Assembly: GCA_963540225.1 (NCBI GenBank)
Contig: CAUTNH010000010.1
Coordinates: 1-24,541 of the forward strand
Reading direction: 5' to 3'
Length of the DNA stretch: 24,541 nt
Origin: CAUTNH01 sp963540225
GTDB lineage: Bacteria > Bacillota_I > Bacilli_A > Acholeplasmatales > Acholeplasmataceae
The notes beneath the pieces were generated by a model. It was not told where the DNA came from, did no database searches, and saw only the letters and a program-made list of their open reading frames with translations. The position numbers and the translations under genes are program-made. The first letter of the stretch is position 1; every line of letters starts with the position of its first letter. Below, piece by piece: positions 9,110-16,983 of this stretch.

Positions 9110-9135
9110 CGTGCAAGACTAACTAGTCTTGCGCG
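9110..9135. promoter_or_regulatory. Perfect 9-2-9 palindrome, possible operator or 5' leader hairpin
   Basis: Arm GCAAGACTA (9113-9121), spacer AC, arm TAGTCTTGC (9124-9132). Two flanking G-C pairs and one G-U pair extend it to 11 pairs if RNA. It is much richer in G+C than its surroundings. No T-tract follows on the plus strand, so it is not a plus-strand terminator. It sits just downstream of a weak promoter candidate for the HAD gene, where a repressor site or an RNA-stabilising 5' hairpin would be expected. Confidence 0.55.
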
Positions 9136-9188
9136 ACAATAAATATAGACAAATTAGTTCGGTTAATAAATTATAAAAGGATGGTAAA

Positions 9189-9866
9189 ATGATAAAAGCA
9201 ATTATTTTTGATTTAGATGGAACGCTACTTAACTCGGTATCAGATATAAAAAATGCACTAAATTATATGCTTAGAATAAATAATATTAAAAATAAATTAA
9301 GCAAGAAACTTCTTTTAAAACTACTTGGTAATGGCTCATATAATTTAGTAAAAAATGTTGTTGAGCATTTTAAATGTGATTTTAAAGATAAATATTTAAA
9401 TGATTATTTAAACTACTATAAAGATTATTTGCTTGTAAAAACCAAACCTTACAAAGGAGTAATTAAATTATTAAATGTTTTAAATAATAAAAATATTAAA
9501 CTTGCAGTATGCTCAAACAAAAATAATAATGATGTTGTTAAAATATGTGATAGATTTTTTAAAGACAATATTTTATTTAAAACAGGAACAATAGATAATA
9601 TGCCAATTAAACCTGACAAGTATTTACCTAATTTATGCATTGAAAAATTAAATGCTAATATAGATGACACATTATATATTGGGGATACTGAAGTAGATTT
9701 TTTAACCGCTAAAAATTCTAACCTAGATTTTATATGTTGCTTATGGGGATTTAGAAGTTATAAATTTTTAAAAGACTACGACATTAAAAATTATGCTAAA
9801 AAGCCAAGTGATATAATTAGAATAATTAAAAAAATAAATAACAATTTAAGCATTTATTTTATTTAA
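9189..9866 (+). CDS. HAD-family phosphatase, phosphoglycolate phosphatase type
   Basis: A 225-residue haloacid dehalogenase-family hydrolase. All four motifs are visible: FDLDGT with nucleophile Asp8 and Asp10; Ser in LAVCSNK (motif II); Lys in IKPDKY (motif III); and GDTEVD (motif IV). The helical cap between motifs I and II (about residues 15-80) is of the small alpha type found in Gph, PpaX and beta-phosphoglucomutase relatives. The substrate cannot be decided; phosphoglycolate, pyrophosphate or a sugar phosphate are possible. The start ATG is preceded by AAAAGGATGG. tRNA-Pro begins 14 bases after the stop with no terminator between, so the two may be cotranscribed. Confidence 0.85.
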   Translation: MIKAIIFDLDGTLLNSVSDIKNALNYMLRINNIKNKLSKKLLLKLLGNGSYNLVKNVVEHFKCDFKDKYLNDYLNYYKDYLLVKTKPYKGVIKLLNVLNNKNIKLAVCSNKNNNDVVKICDRFFKDNILFKTGTIDNMPIKPDKYLPNLCIEKLNANIDDTLYIGDTEVDFLTAKNSNLDFICCLWGFRSYKFLKDYDIKNYAKKPSDIIRIIKKINNNLSIYFI

Positions 9867-9880
9867 TAATTTAATATTTA

Positions 9881-9954
9881 CGGGAAGTAGCTTAGCTTGG
9901 TAGAGCGCTTGGTTCGGGACTAAGAGGTCGCAGGTTCAAATCCTGTCTTCCCGA
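9881..9954 (+). tRNA. tRNA-Pro, anticodon CGG
   Basis: A complete cloverleaf of 74 bases: acceptor CGGGAAG/CTTCCCG, D-stem GCTT/GAGC with a 9-base D-loop (AGCTTGGTA), anticodon stem CTTGG/CTAAG with loop TTCGGGA, T-stem GCAGG/CCTGT with loop TTCAAAT. The anticodon is at 9915-9917 (CGG, reading CCG). The first pair C1-G72 and discriminator A73 are typical of bacterial tRNA-Pro. The 3' CCA is not encoded. It lies 14 bases after the HAD gene and 79 bases before efp. Confidence 0.95.
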
Positions 9955-9991
9955 TAAAATAAATTTAAAAATAAAACTAAAACAAATATTA

Positions 9992-10000
9992 TGATATAAT
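9992..10000 (+). promoter_or_regulatory. Extended -10 promoter of efp
   Basis: TGATATAAT followed by AAAT; no clear -35 box. It leaves a leader of about 27 bases before the efp start, including GGAGG at 10025-10029. Confidence 0.6.
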
Positions 10001-10033
10001 AAATATGTTAATGTTTAACTATTTGGAGGTATT

Positions 10034-10594
10034 ATGATTACAACAGCAGACTTTAAAACAGGTATGACAATATCATTTGATAATAATGTATATCAGATTA
10101 TAGAATTTCAACATGTAAAGCCTGGAAAAGGTGGAGCATTTGTTAGAACAAAATTAAGAAATTTAAGAACTCTTGCAGTAATTGATCATACATTTACAGC
10201 AGGCGAAAAACTAGAAAAGGCTCAAATTGATAAAGTTTCAATGCAATATCTTTATCAATCAGGTGAACAATATTATTTTATGAATATGGAAACATTTGAG
10301 CAAATTGAAGTTGAGGCTGCTCAAATTAAAGATCAAATTAAGTATTTAAAAGAGGGATTAAATGTTGAGATAATGTATTATGGCTCAAGCGAGATATTAG
10401 GAGTTATCCTTCCTGAAAAAATAACTTATGTTGTTGCTGAAACTGAACCTGCAGTTAAAGGTGATACTAAAACAAGTGCATTAAAAGATGCTAAAATTGA
10501 ATCGGGCTTATTAGTAAAGGTTCCACTTTTTGTAGAACAGGGAGATTTAATTGTTATTTCTACTCAAACAGGTGAATATGTTTCAAGAGGTTAA
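10034..10594 (+). CDS. efp: Elongation factor P
   Basis: 186 residues, the normal length for EF-P. The three beta-barrel domains are present. The N-terminal domain carries the tip loop HVKPGKGGAF with Lys32 at the position modified in many bacteria, and the C-terminal end reads GEYVSRG. EF-P enters the E/P region of ribosomes stalled on consecutive prolines and helps peptide bond formation. GGAGG lies 4 bases before the ATG. The gene has its own extended -10 promoter and a strong terminator at 10600-10625, so it is probably transcribed alone. Its codon use is less AT-extreme than the surface genes, as expected of a well-expressed gene. The enzyme that might modify Lys32 is not in this window. 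Confidence 0.97.
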   Translation: MITTADFKTGMTISFDNNVYQIIEFQHVKPGKGGAFVRTKLRNLRTLAVIDHTFTAGEKLEKAQIDKVSMQYLYQSGEQYYFMNMETFEQIEVEAAQIKDQIKYLKEGLNVEIMYYGSSEILGVILPEKITYVVAETEPAVKGDTKTSALKDAKIESGLLVKVPLFVEQGDLIVISTQTGEYVSRG

Positions 10595-10599
10595 TAATT

Positions 10600-10625
10600 G
10601 CTAGTAAGCTTTTACTAGCTTTTTT
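10600..10625 (+). terminator. Rho-independent terminator of efp
   Basis: Perfect 8-pair stem GCTAGTAA/TTACTAGC with a 4-base loop, followed by six T. It begins 5 bases after the efp stop codon. Confidence 0.9.
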
Positions 10626-10633
10626 AATTGATT

Positions 10634-11356
10634 ATGGAAAGATTAAATAAAGTAATTGCTAAATCAGGAGTATGTTCAAGAAGAAAAGCCGATGAGTATA
10701 TTTTAAATGGTGATGTAAAAGTTAATGGAGTTATTACAGATAAGCTTGGGACTTTTGTAAAAAAACAAGATGAGATTAAAGTTCTTGGAAAAATAATTTC
10801 AAAAGAAGAACTTGTATACTACTTACTAAATAAACCCAAGGGAGTTATTTCATCTGCAAGTGATGAAAAAAATAGAAAAACCGTTTGTGATATTGCAAAA
10901 GAGCAGGGTATTGAAGAAAGAGTATATCCTGTTGGAAGGCTTGACTATGATAGCACTGGTTTGATTATTCTTACAAATGATGGTAGTTTTGCAAATAAGA
11001 TAATGCATCCAAGATATATGATTGAAAAAGAATATCTTGTAAGAATTGATAGGATAATATCTGAGTATGAAATAAAAAAATTAAATCAAGATAAAAAAAT
11101 AACACTTGATGGTAAAGTTTATAACTTTAAAAAAATAAGAAAAGTTGAGATAAAAAAATCACCGCTTTCTATGCTTCTTGAAATAATTATATCCGAGGGT
11201 AAAAACCATGAGGTAAAAAATATATTTAAAGCATTAAATGCAAATGTATTAAATCTTACAAGAATTAGAATAGGCAATATTAAAATTGATACCATCGGTA
11301 GGGGGTATTTAAGAAAGCTTAAAATAAAAGAAATAAAAGATTTAAAAAATGTTTAA
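10634..11356 (+). CDS. rluB: RluB/RsuA-family ribosomal RNA pseudouridine synthase
   Basis: A 240-residue protein with an N-terminal S4 RNA-binding domain (residues 2-50, LNKVIAKSGVCSRRKADEYI) and a catalytic domain with GRLDYDSTGLIILTNDG; Asp104 in GRLD is the catalytic residue. EGKNHEVKNIF near the end is the family's closing motif. It converts a uridine in large-subunit (RluB) or small-subunit (RsuA) rRNA to pseudouridine; its place before cmk favours the RluB-type gene of Firmicutes. I take the ATG at 10634, two codons after a TTG, because the family starts with MERLNKV-like sequence. No Shine-Dalgarno sequence precedes it, and the efp terminator ends only 8 bases upstream, so how it is transcribed and started is unclear. 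Confidence 0.9.
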   Translation: MERLNKVIAKSGVCSRRKADEYILNGDVKVNGVITDKLGTFVKKQDEIKVLGKIISKEELVYYLLNKPKGVISSASDEKNRKTVCDIAKEQGIEERVYPVGRLDYDSTGLIILTNDGSFANKIMHPRYMIEKEYLVRIDRIISEYEIKKLNQDKKITLDGKVYNFKKIRKVEIKKSPLSMLLEIIISEGKNHEVKNIFKALNANVLNLTRIRIGNIKIDTIGRGYLRKLKIKEIKDLKNV

Positions 11357-11359
11357 AAG

Positions 11360-11368
11360 TGTTATAAT
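11360..11368 (+). promoter_or_regulatory. Extended -10 promoter before cmk
   Basis: TGTTATAAT followed by AAAT, directly after the rluB stop. The -35 is weak (TTTAAA at 11341 with a 16-base spacer is the best). It would drive cmk and the downstream housekeeping genes. Confidence 0.5.
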
Positions 11369-11392
11369 AAATTTTAGTGGAGGATATTAAAA

Positions 11393-12046
11393 TTGAACTT
11401 TAAATTAGCGATTGATGGACCCGCTGCAAGTGGGAAGTCAACAATATCTAAACTAATTGCCAAAAGACTAAATTTTGTGCATATTGACACAGGAGCGATT
11501 TATCGTGCCGTAGCCTTTTATGCCCTTTCAAATAATTTAGATACTGATTTGGAAGGTTCATTTGATTATCTTGATAAAATAAAAATAACTTATAAAAATG
11601 ATTCAATTTATCTAAATGATCTTGATATAACAAAAAAAATTAGAACACCCGAAATAAGCAATTTGGCATCAAAAATATCAGCATATAAAATAGTAAGAGA
11701 TAAATTATACCATCTTCAAAAAAGACTTGCTAGTGAAAATAGTTTAGTTGTAATGGATGGGCGTGATATAGGAACTGTAATTTTACCAGATGCCGATTTG
11801 AAAATTTTTCTAACTGCAACTCTTACAGAAAGAGCTAAAAGAAGAAAAAATGAAAAAGGTTATAAGGGAATAAAAGATATAAATAAAGTTATATCAGAAA
11901 TATCAAAAAGAGATGAAAATGATAAATCAAGAAAACAATCCCCTCTTAAAATGGCTGATGATGCTATTTTAATAGATACAACTAATATGAGTATAGAAAT
12001 GGTTGTAGATAAAATAATAAAACTTATAAAACAAAAGGAGAAATAA
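11393..12046 (+). CDS. cmk: Cytidylate kinase
   Basis: 217 residues. It phosphorylates CMP and dCMP with ATP in the cytoplasm. Visible features are the P-loop GPAASGKS (residues 9-16), DTGAIYRA for substrate binding, MDGRDIGTVILPDA, and the Arg-rich lid ERAKRR. The start is TTG at 11393: GGAGG at 11379-11383 sits 9 bases before it, and the family's N-terminus (I/L-A-I-D-G-P) begins immediately after. There is no in-frame ATG in a better place. The S1-domain gene follows after 1 base, with its ribosome binding site inside the cmk end. Confidence 0.96.
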   Translation: MNFKLAIDGPAASGKSTISKLIAKRLNFVHIDTGAIYRAVAFYALSNNLDTDLEGSFDYLDKIKITYKNDSIYLNDLDITKKIRTPEISNLASKISAYKIVRDKLYHLQKRLASENSLVVMDGRDIGTVILPDADLKIFLTATLTERAKRRKNEKGYKGIKDINKVISEISKRDENDKSRKQSPLKMADDAILIDTTNMSIEMVVDKIIKLIKQKEK

Positions 12047-12047
12047 T

Positions 12048-13448
12048 ATGAATGATAAAAATAATGTAATGGAACAATTCCTGGCTGAATTTGATAAAAA
12101 TCAAATTAATGTAGGAGATACAGTGGAGGCTGTGGTAGATAAGGTTGAAGATACAACTATTTACCTTGATTTAAACGGGTATGCTCAAACAGAAGGAAGA
12201 ATGCATTTAAATGAATATACAAACAATCAGGATATAAAAACATTTAAAGGACTCGTAAGAAAAGGACAAAAAATTACAGCAGTAGTTCAAAAAGTTCAAG
12301 ACGATCCTGCATTAATTTTACTTTCAACTCGTCCTTTAAATAAAGCAAAAGAGCAAAAAGAAATAACTGAGCTTTGTGAAAAACAGACTAAAATTAGCGG
12401 AGTAATAAAATCTTTTAATAAAGGTGGAGCATTAGTAGCGTATAAATCTTATGAGATTTTTATTCCTTTTAATAATCTTGATTTTAATATTACTAAAAAT
12501 CAAAATGAATATTTAAATAAGGAAATTGAGTTTATTATTCAAGAGGCTAATTTTATGCGTAAAATGCCAAAACTTGTTGGAACTCGTAGACCAATTTATG
12601 AAGCAGAAAAAAAGCAAAAGCAAGAAGAATACCAAAAATTACGTGAAGATGAAATAAATAAAATTAGTGAAGGTGATATTCTTTCAGGAGTTGTTGTTGA
12701 TGTAAAAGAACATGCTGCACTTGTTAAATTTGAAACAATCACAGGTCTTTTAAGATTGAGTCAGGTTTCGCATATAAGAATTAATAAAATAACAGATAGA
12801 ATAAATTTAGATGATAAGGTAAGAGTAAAAGTATTAAAAAAAGATGGCTTTAAGCTTGATTTATCAATTAAAGCGTTAGAAGAGACACCGTTTGAAATAT
12901 TTAAAAAAGATGTAAAACAAGGCGATAAAATTACAGGTGTAATTGCTCAAAAACTCCCATTCGGCTTTTTTGTTAAACTTCGTGAAGGTCTTGTTGGTTT
13001 ACTTCATAGAAATGAATTTTCTTGGGATCCAAAAGATACTTTTAAAAACCAGGCTAAAATTGGTGATGAGGTATTAGTAAAAGTTTGTGAGATAAAAGAT
13101 GATAAAGAACAAATTGTTTTATCAAGAAAAGCATTAATTGATAATCCATGGGAAAATATTAAGTTTGAAAAAAATGATAATGTTGAAGCGGTTATTGATT
13201 CTTTTTTAGATGATAGAGTTATTGTATATGTTGGAAATATAAAAGCATATATTTTAAATATTGAAATGGATTGTAAAGATGCTCCAAGCAAGGTCTATCA
13301 AAAAGGTGAAAAAATAATGGCTAAGGTTAAATATATAAATACCCATTCTTGGATTTTAGAACTTTCACAAAAAAGATATACAGATGAAATATTAGAAAAA
13401 GAACTTCAAGAATCTGTAGAGAAAGAACTTGCTAAAAATAAAAAATAA
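12048..13448 (+). CDS. rpsA: S1 RNA-binding domain protein (ribosomal protein S1 homologue)
   Basis: 466 residues with five S1 (OB-fold) domains at about 21-94, 113-182, 207-275, 290-361 and 375-441. The best conserved are the third and fourth (GLLRLSQVSH, FGFFVKLREGLVGLLHRNEF). E. coli S1 has six domains and B. subtilis YpfD has four; this five-domain form is intermediate, and the last domain is degenerate. It probably binds mRNA at the ribosome. The position between cmk and der is the conserved Firmicutes one. AAGGAG (12035-12040) lies before the ATG. The TAA stop overlaps the der start (TAATG). There is no IspH fusion, which some Clostridia carry here. Confidence 0.9.
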   Translation: MNDKNNVMEQFLAEFDKNQINVGDTVEAVVDKVEDTTIYLDLNGYAQTEGRMHLNEYTNNQDIKTFKGLVRKGQKITAVVQKVQDDPALILLSTRPLNKAKEQKEITELCEKQTKISGVIKSFNKGGALVAYKSYEIFIPFNNLDFNITKNQNEYLNKEIEFIIQEANFMRKMPKLVGTRRPIYEAEKKQKQEEYQKLREDEINKISEGDILSGVVVDVKEHAALVKFETITGLLRLSQVSHIRINKITDRINLDDKVRVKVLKKDGFKLDLSIKALEETPFEIFKKDVKQGDKITGVIAQKLPFGFFVKLREGLVGLLHRNEFSWDPKDTFKNQAKIGDEVLVKVCEIKDDKEQIVLSRKALIDNPWENIKFEKNDNVEAVIDSFLDDRVIVYVGNIKAYILNIEMDCKDAPSKVYQKGEKIMAKVKYINTHSWILELSQKRYTDEILEKELQESVEKELAKNKK

Positions 13449-14761
13449 TGCCTTATAAAGTTGCAATACTTGGTAGGCCTAATGTTGGTAAATCAAGTTT
13501 ATTTAATTGTTTAATTGAACAAAGAAAAGCAATAACAGATGATGTATCAGGAACTACAATTGACAGATTATATGGAAGTGTTTCATATCTTGGAAAAACT
13601 TTTTCAATAATTGATACAGGTGGTCTTGAAATTGAAAAATCTAAATTTAAAGATGAAATTCATATGCAAGCGCAATTTGCTATTGATGAGGCTAATTTAA
13701 TAATTTTTCTAACAGATGTTTTAACAGGTATTACAAATGATGATTATTATATTGCATCTCTTATAAATAAAAGTAAAAAAGATGTTGTTGTATGCGTAAA
13801 TAAAGTTGATAATGAAATTTTAAATCTTGATTCATATGAATTTTACTCGCTTGGTTTTTCTAATGTAATAGCAATAAGCACAAAGCAAAGAATTGGCATT
13901 GGAAATTTATTAGAATATATTTGCAAAAAAATAGATAATAAAACAGATGATAAAGATTCTAATTATATTAAGTTTTGTATTTTAGGAAGAACAAATGTTG
14001 GAAAATCTACACTTTCAAATACAATTTTAAATCAGGCAAGATCGATAGTATCAGATAAAAAAGGAACGACAAGAGATATAATTGATACTCCTTTTAAAAG
14101 AAATAAAAAAGATTATTTAGTAATAGATACAGCAGGTATTCTTAGACCTGGTGGTCTTTATACGAATTTAGAAAAATATGCCCAAATAAGATCTCTTGAT
14201 GCAATAATGAGATCTGATGTTGCAATTTTACTTCTTGATGCAACAGAACCAATTACTGAGCTTGATAAAAATATCGCAGGATATATAAAAGAAAATAATA
14301 AAGCGGTTGTAGTTTGCGTAAATAAGTGGGATTTAGTTGAAAAAGAAAACAATACCACAAAAAAATTTCTTGAAAAAATAAGAGAAAATTTTAAAATGTT
14401 TCAATATGCAGATGTTGTTTTTATCTCTGCTAAGGAAAAAGAAAAAATAAATGATTTATTTAACGCAATTGATAGAGCATATGAAAGTTATCATTTAAAA
14501 TTTAAAACAAGTATTCTTAATCAAATACTTGCAAAAGCAATCACAGTAAATCCTGCTAAAATATTTAATAATGGTCAAGCAAGATTTAAATATATTACTC
14601 AAATTTCAATAGCACCCCCAAGATTTAATCTTTTTGTAAATAATAAAGACTATGTTCATTTTTCCTATTTGAGATATTTAGAAAATGAGTTTAGAAATTA
14701 TTTAAATCTTGTAGGAACTCCAATTGTTTTTGAACTTGTAGAAGGTGAAAAAGATGAATAA
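13448..14761 (+). CDS. der: Ribosome assembly GTPase Der (EngA)
   Basis: 437 residues with two consecutive GTPase domains and a C-terminal KH-like domain, the unique Der layout. The first G1 is GRPNVGKSS (residues 9-17), with DTGG and NKVD. The second G1 is GRTNVGKST, with DTAGI and NKWD. The C-terminal domain (from about residue 350) ends with a short acidic tail. Der acts in large ribosomal subunit maturation. The ATG overlaps the stop of the S1 gene by one base and has no strong ribosome binding site, so it is probably translated by coupling. The end overlaps gpsA by 8 bases. Confidence 0.97.
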   Translation: MPYKVAILGRPNVGKSSLFNCLIEQRKAITDDVSGTTIDRLYGSVSYLGKTFSIIDTGGLEIEKSKFKDEIHMQAQFAIDEANLIIFLTDVLTGITNDDYYIASLINKSKKDVVVCVNKVDNEILNLDSYEFYSLGFSNVIAISTKQRIGIGNLLEYICKKIDNKTDDKDSNYIKFCILGRTNVGKSTLSNTILNQARSIVSDKKGTTRDIIDTPFKRNKKDYLVIDTAGILRPGGLYTNLEKYAQIRSLDAIMRSDVAILLLDATEPITELDKNIAGYIKENNKAVVVCVNKWDLVEKENNTTKKFLEKIRENFKMFQYADVVFISAKEKEKINDLFNAIDRAYESYHLKFKTSILNQILAKAITVNPAKIFNNGQARFKYITQISIAPPRFNLFVNNKDYVHFSYLRYLENEFRNYLNLVGTPIVFELVEGEKDE

Positions 14762-15752
14762 AATAGGAATTGTAGGCTCTGGTGCTTGGGGAACAACACT
14801 CGCTCAGGTTTTAGTTGATAATAATATAGATGTTCTAATTTATGATTTGGATATAGAAAAAATAAATAAGATAAATAGTCAAATTCATCCGAGTTTTAAT
14901 TTATTTATTTCAAAAAAAATAAAGGCTACAAATAACCTTGAAGATATAATTGAATTTTCAAATAATATTTTACTTGCAATACCTAGTAAGTTTGTGAAGG
15001 ATTTTTTATTTAATTTAAAAGAAAAGTTAAATAAAGATAATAAAAAAATAAATATAATAAGTGCTGTAAAGGGTATAGATGTTGAAACATCTAAAACAGT
15101 ATCTGAATTAGTATATGATGTGTTAGGAGATAATATATTAAATTTTGCAACAATATCAGGACCATCACATGCTGAGGATGTTATTTTACGAAAACCAACA
15201 CTTCTTACATGTGCTAGCATAAATTTGGATTTTTCAAAAGAGTGTCAAGAAAGTTTTTCAAATTATGATTATTTTAGAGTTTATAGTTCAACTGATTTAA
15301 TAGGAGTTGAGTTATGTGGTAGTTTTAAAAATGCAATATCAGTTGTATCTGGCGTTATGCAGGGACTTGATTTCGGTGATAATGCAAGGGCAGCACTAAT
15401 TACAAGATCACTTTCTGAGCTTGAAAGACTTGTAATATCAAAAGGTGGATTATCGCAATCTGTTTATGGTTTAACAGGACTAGGTGATTTAATTGCTACT
15501 GCATCAAGTTATAAATCAAGAAATTTTAGAGCAGGAATAAGTTTTTCAAAAGGTCTTGAAATATCTGAAATTTTAAAAAATGAAGATCAGACAATTGAAG
15601 GCTTTAGAGCAGTTAGTGCATTTTATAATATGAGTGTTAGAGAAAATATTTCAATGCCTATAATTTGTGAGGCTTATAATGTAATATATAATAAAATAGA
15701 TATAAAAAACGCTTTGAAGAATTTATTAGAAAGAAAATTAAAGGAGGAATAA
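14754..15752 (+). CDS. gpsA: Glycerol-3-phosphate dehydrogenase [NAD(P)+]
   Basis: 332 residues. It reduces dihydroxyacetone phosphate to sn-glycerol 3-phosphate for phospholipid synthesis. The Rossmann motif GSGAWGT lies at residues 8-14, SGPSHAEDV is the conserved substrate loop, and GSFKNAISVVSGV carries the active-site lysine. DNARAALITRSLSEL is also family-typical. I prefer the ATG at 14754 over the GTG at 14745 because MNKIGIVGSG is the usual family start and an AGGTG sits 6 bases before it. It overlaps der by 8 bases and is followed after 2 bases by hup. Confidence 0.96.
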   Translation: MNKIGIVGSGAWGTTLAQVLVDNNIDVLIYDLDIEKINKINSQIHPSFNLFISKKIKATNNLEDIIEFSNNILLAIPSKFVKDFLFNLKEKLNKDNKKINIISAVKGIDVETSKTVSELVYDVLGDNILNFATISGPSHAEDVILRKPTLLTCASINLDFSKECQESFSNYDYFRVYSSTDLIGVELCGSFKNAISVVSGVMQGLDFGDNARAALITRSLSELERLVISKGGLSQSVYGLTGLGDLIATASSYKSRNFRAGISFSKGLEISEILKNEDQTIEGFRAVSAFYNMSVRENISMPIICEAYNVIYNKIDIKNALKNLLERKLKEE

Positions 15753-15754
15753 AT

Positions 15755-16030
15755 ATGACAAAAGCAGAGCTTGTAGTAATTATTTCAGAAAGAACAGGAC
15801 AAACTCAAAAAGTAGTTCTTGATGTAATTGATAATTTAACTGATGTTATAACTGAGACATTAGTTGAATCTGATGAAAAGGTAGTTCTTACAGGATTTGG
15901 AACTTTTGAAGTTAGAACAAGAAAAGAAAGAAATGGTAAAAATCCAAGAACAGGTGAAGAAATTATAATTCCTGAACAAAAATCGCCTGCTTTTAAAGCT
16001 GGAAAAATCTTAAAAGAAGCCATTAAATAA
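15755..16030 (+). CDS. hup: HU-family DNA-binding protein
   Basis: 91 residues, the full length for HU. The N-terminal helical part is followed by GFGTFEVRTRKERNGKNPRTG, cut here as GFGTFEV and RNGKNPRTG, which are the dimer core and DNA-binding arm; KSPAFKAGKILKEAI closes the protein. It bends and compacts DNA. AAGGAGG (15741-15747) inside the end of gpsA gives it a strong ribosome binding site, in keeping with an abundant protein. Its TAA overlaps the ATG of the ankyrin gene (TAATG). Confidence 0.97.
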   Translation: MTKAELVVIISERTGQTQKVVLDVIDNLTDVITETLVESDEKVVLTGFGTFEVRTRKERNGKNPRTGEEIIIPEQKSPAFKAGKILKEAIK

Positions 16031-16975
16031 TGCCTGATTTATTTTCATTAATTCTTGAAAATAAAATAGAGGATTTAGAAAAAAATTTAAACTCCGATAA
16101 TATAAATAAGGTAGATCTAAAAGGAAGAACCCTGCTTTTTTATGCTGTTTCAAATATGTGAAATGTTATTTCAAAAAGGAATAAATCCAGATATCAAATG
16201 CCATAATGGCGAAAGTGCTATATTTGATAGTGCAAGAAGAGCAAATTTAAAAATACTAGAAATTTTTATTAAAAATGGTGTCAATTTAAAAATAAAAAAT
16301 AAAAATGGCGAGACAATTTATCATCTGGCTTATTTAAAGGCAGATGATAAATATATAAACGAGTTAAAAAAAACTAATATAAATTATTTAGATGAAACTT
16401 TGCTTGGACAAAATATTTTACATTATGCAATTTTAAGTAAGAGACTTGATTTGGTTATAGAAGTATCTAAAAATATTACTAATTTAGATAAGCTTGATTT
16501 GCTTGGAAATAGTTATCTTCACTATGCCGCAAAAACTGGTGATAAAAATATATTTGAATATTTTTTAAAAAATAATTTAGATATAAATTCATTAAATACA
16601 TTATTTGAAACGCCTCTTTTTAATGCGGTAAGATCTAATAATCTTGATCTAGTAAAATTTATAATAGAAAAAGGATGCTATTTGCAGGTTAAAAATAAGG
16701 ACTTTAAAACTGCAAGAGATATAGCAATTATAAATAATCTTGATATAGTTAAATACTATCTTGATGGTTATATACAATCTTTAGAAAATAAAGTTATTGA
16801 ATCAGAAGATGCAATTATTATTTCGGTATTAAATAGAGATTATTGGACTTTGCAAGATTTAATACTTCAAAAAAAGAATATTAGTCATAAAAATAAATTT
16901 GGTTTTGATGCTAAATATTATGCTAAAAAATACCGTTTTAAAATGTGTTTAGAACTTTTAGAAAATAAAAAATAA
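16030..16975 (+). pseudogene. Ankyrin-repeat protein gene split by a frameshift
   Basis: The start ATG overlaps the hup stop (TAATG). The first frame encodes 43 residues ending ...GRTLLFYAVSNM and stops at TGA 16159-16161. The ankyrin pattern resumes in the +1 frame at about 16157 (CEMLFQKGINPDIK) and runs on to TAA at 16973-16975, giving 8-9 ankyrin-like repeats, e.g. LGNSYLHYAAKTGDKNIFEY and ETPLFNAVRSNNLDLVKFII. At the joint, AVSN should be followed by about five more residues before CEMLFQKG, so a loss of about 14 bases explains both the frame change and the missing residues. An internal start at ATG 16142 could still make a 277-residue product. There is no signal peptide; the protein would be cytoplasmic. 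It could be a true pseudogene, a phase-variable state or an assembly error. Confidence 0.75.
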
Positions 16976-16983
16976 ATATTCCA

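Larger units (their letters stand above)
8908..9188. other. Divergent intergenic region, 281 bases
   Basis: It separates the DUF1538 operon (-) from the HAD gene (+). It contains the DUF1538 promoter, a possible 32-codon reading frame at 9028-9126 (GTG to TAG, no good ribosome binding site), a weak possible plus-strand promoter (9079-9108) and a strong palindrome at 9110-9135. I see no RNA gene of known type. Confidence 0.6.

Noticed and set aside
8908..9188. T-box leader before the HAD gene
   Set aside because: No T-box sequence or antiterminator stem, and no terminator with a T-run before the gene.
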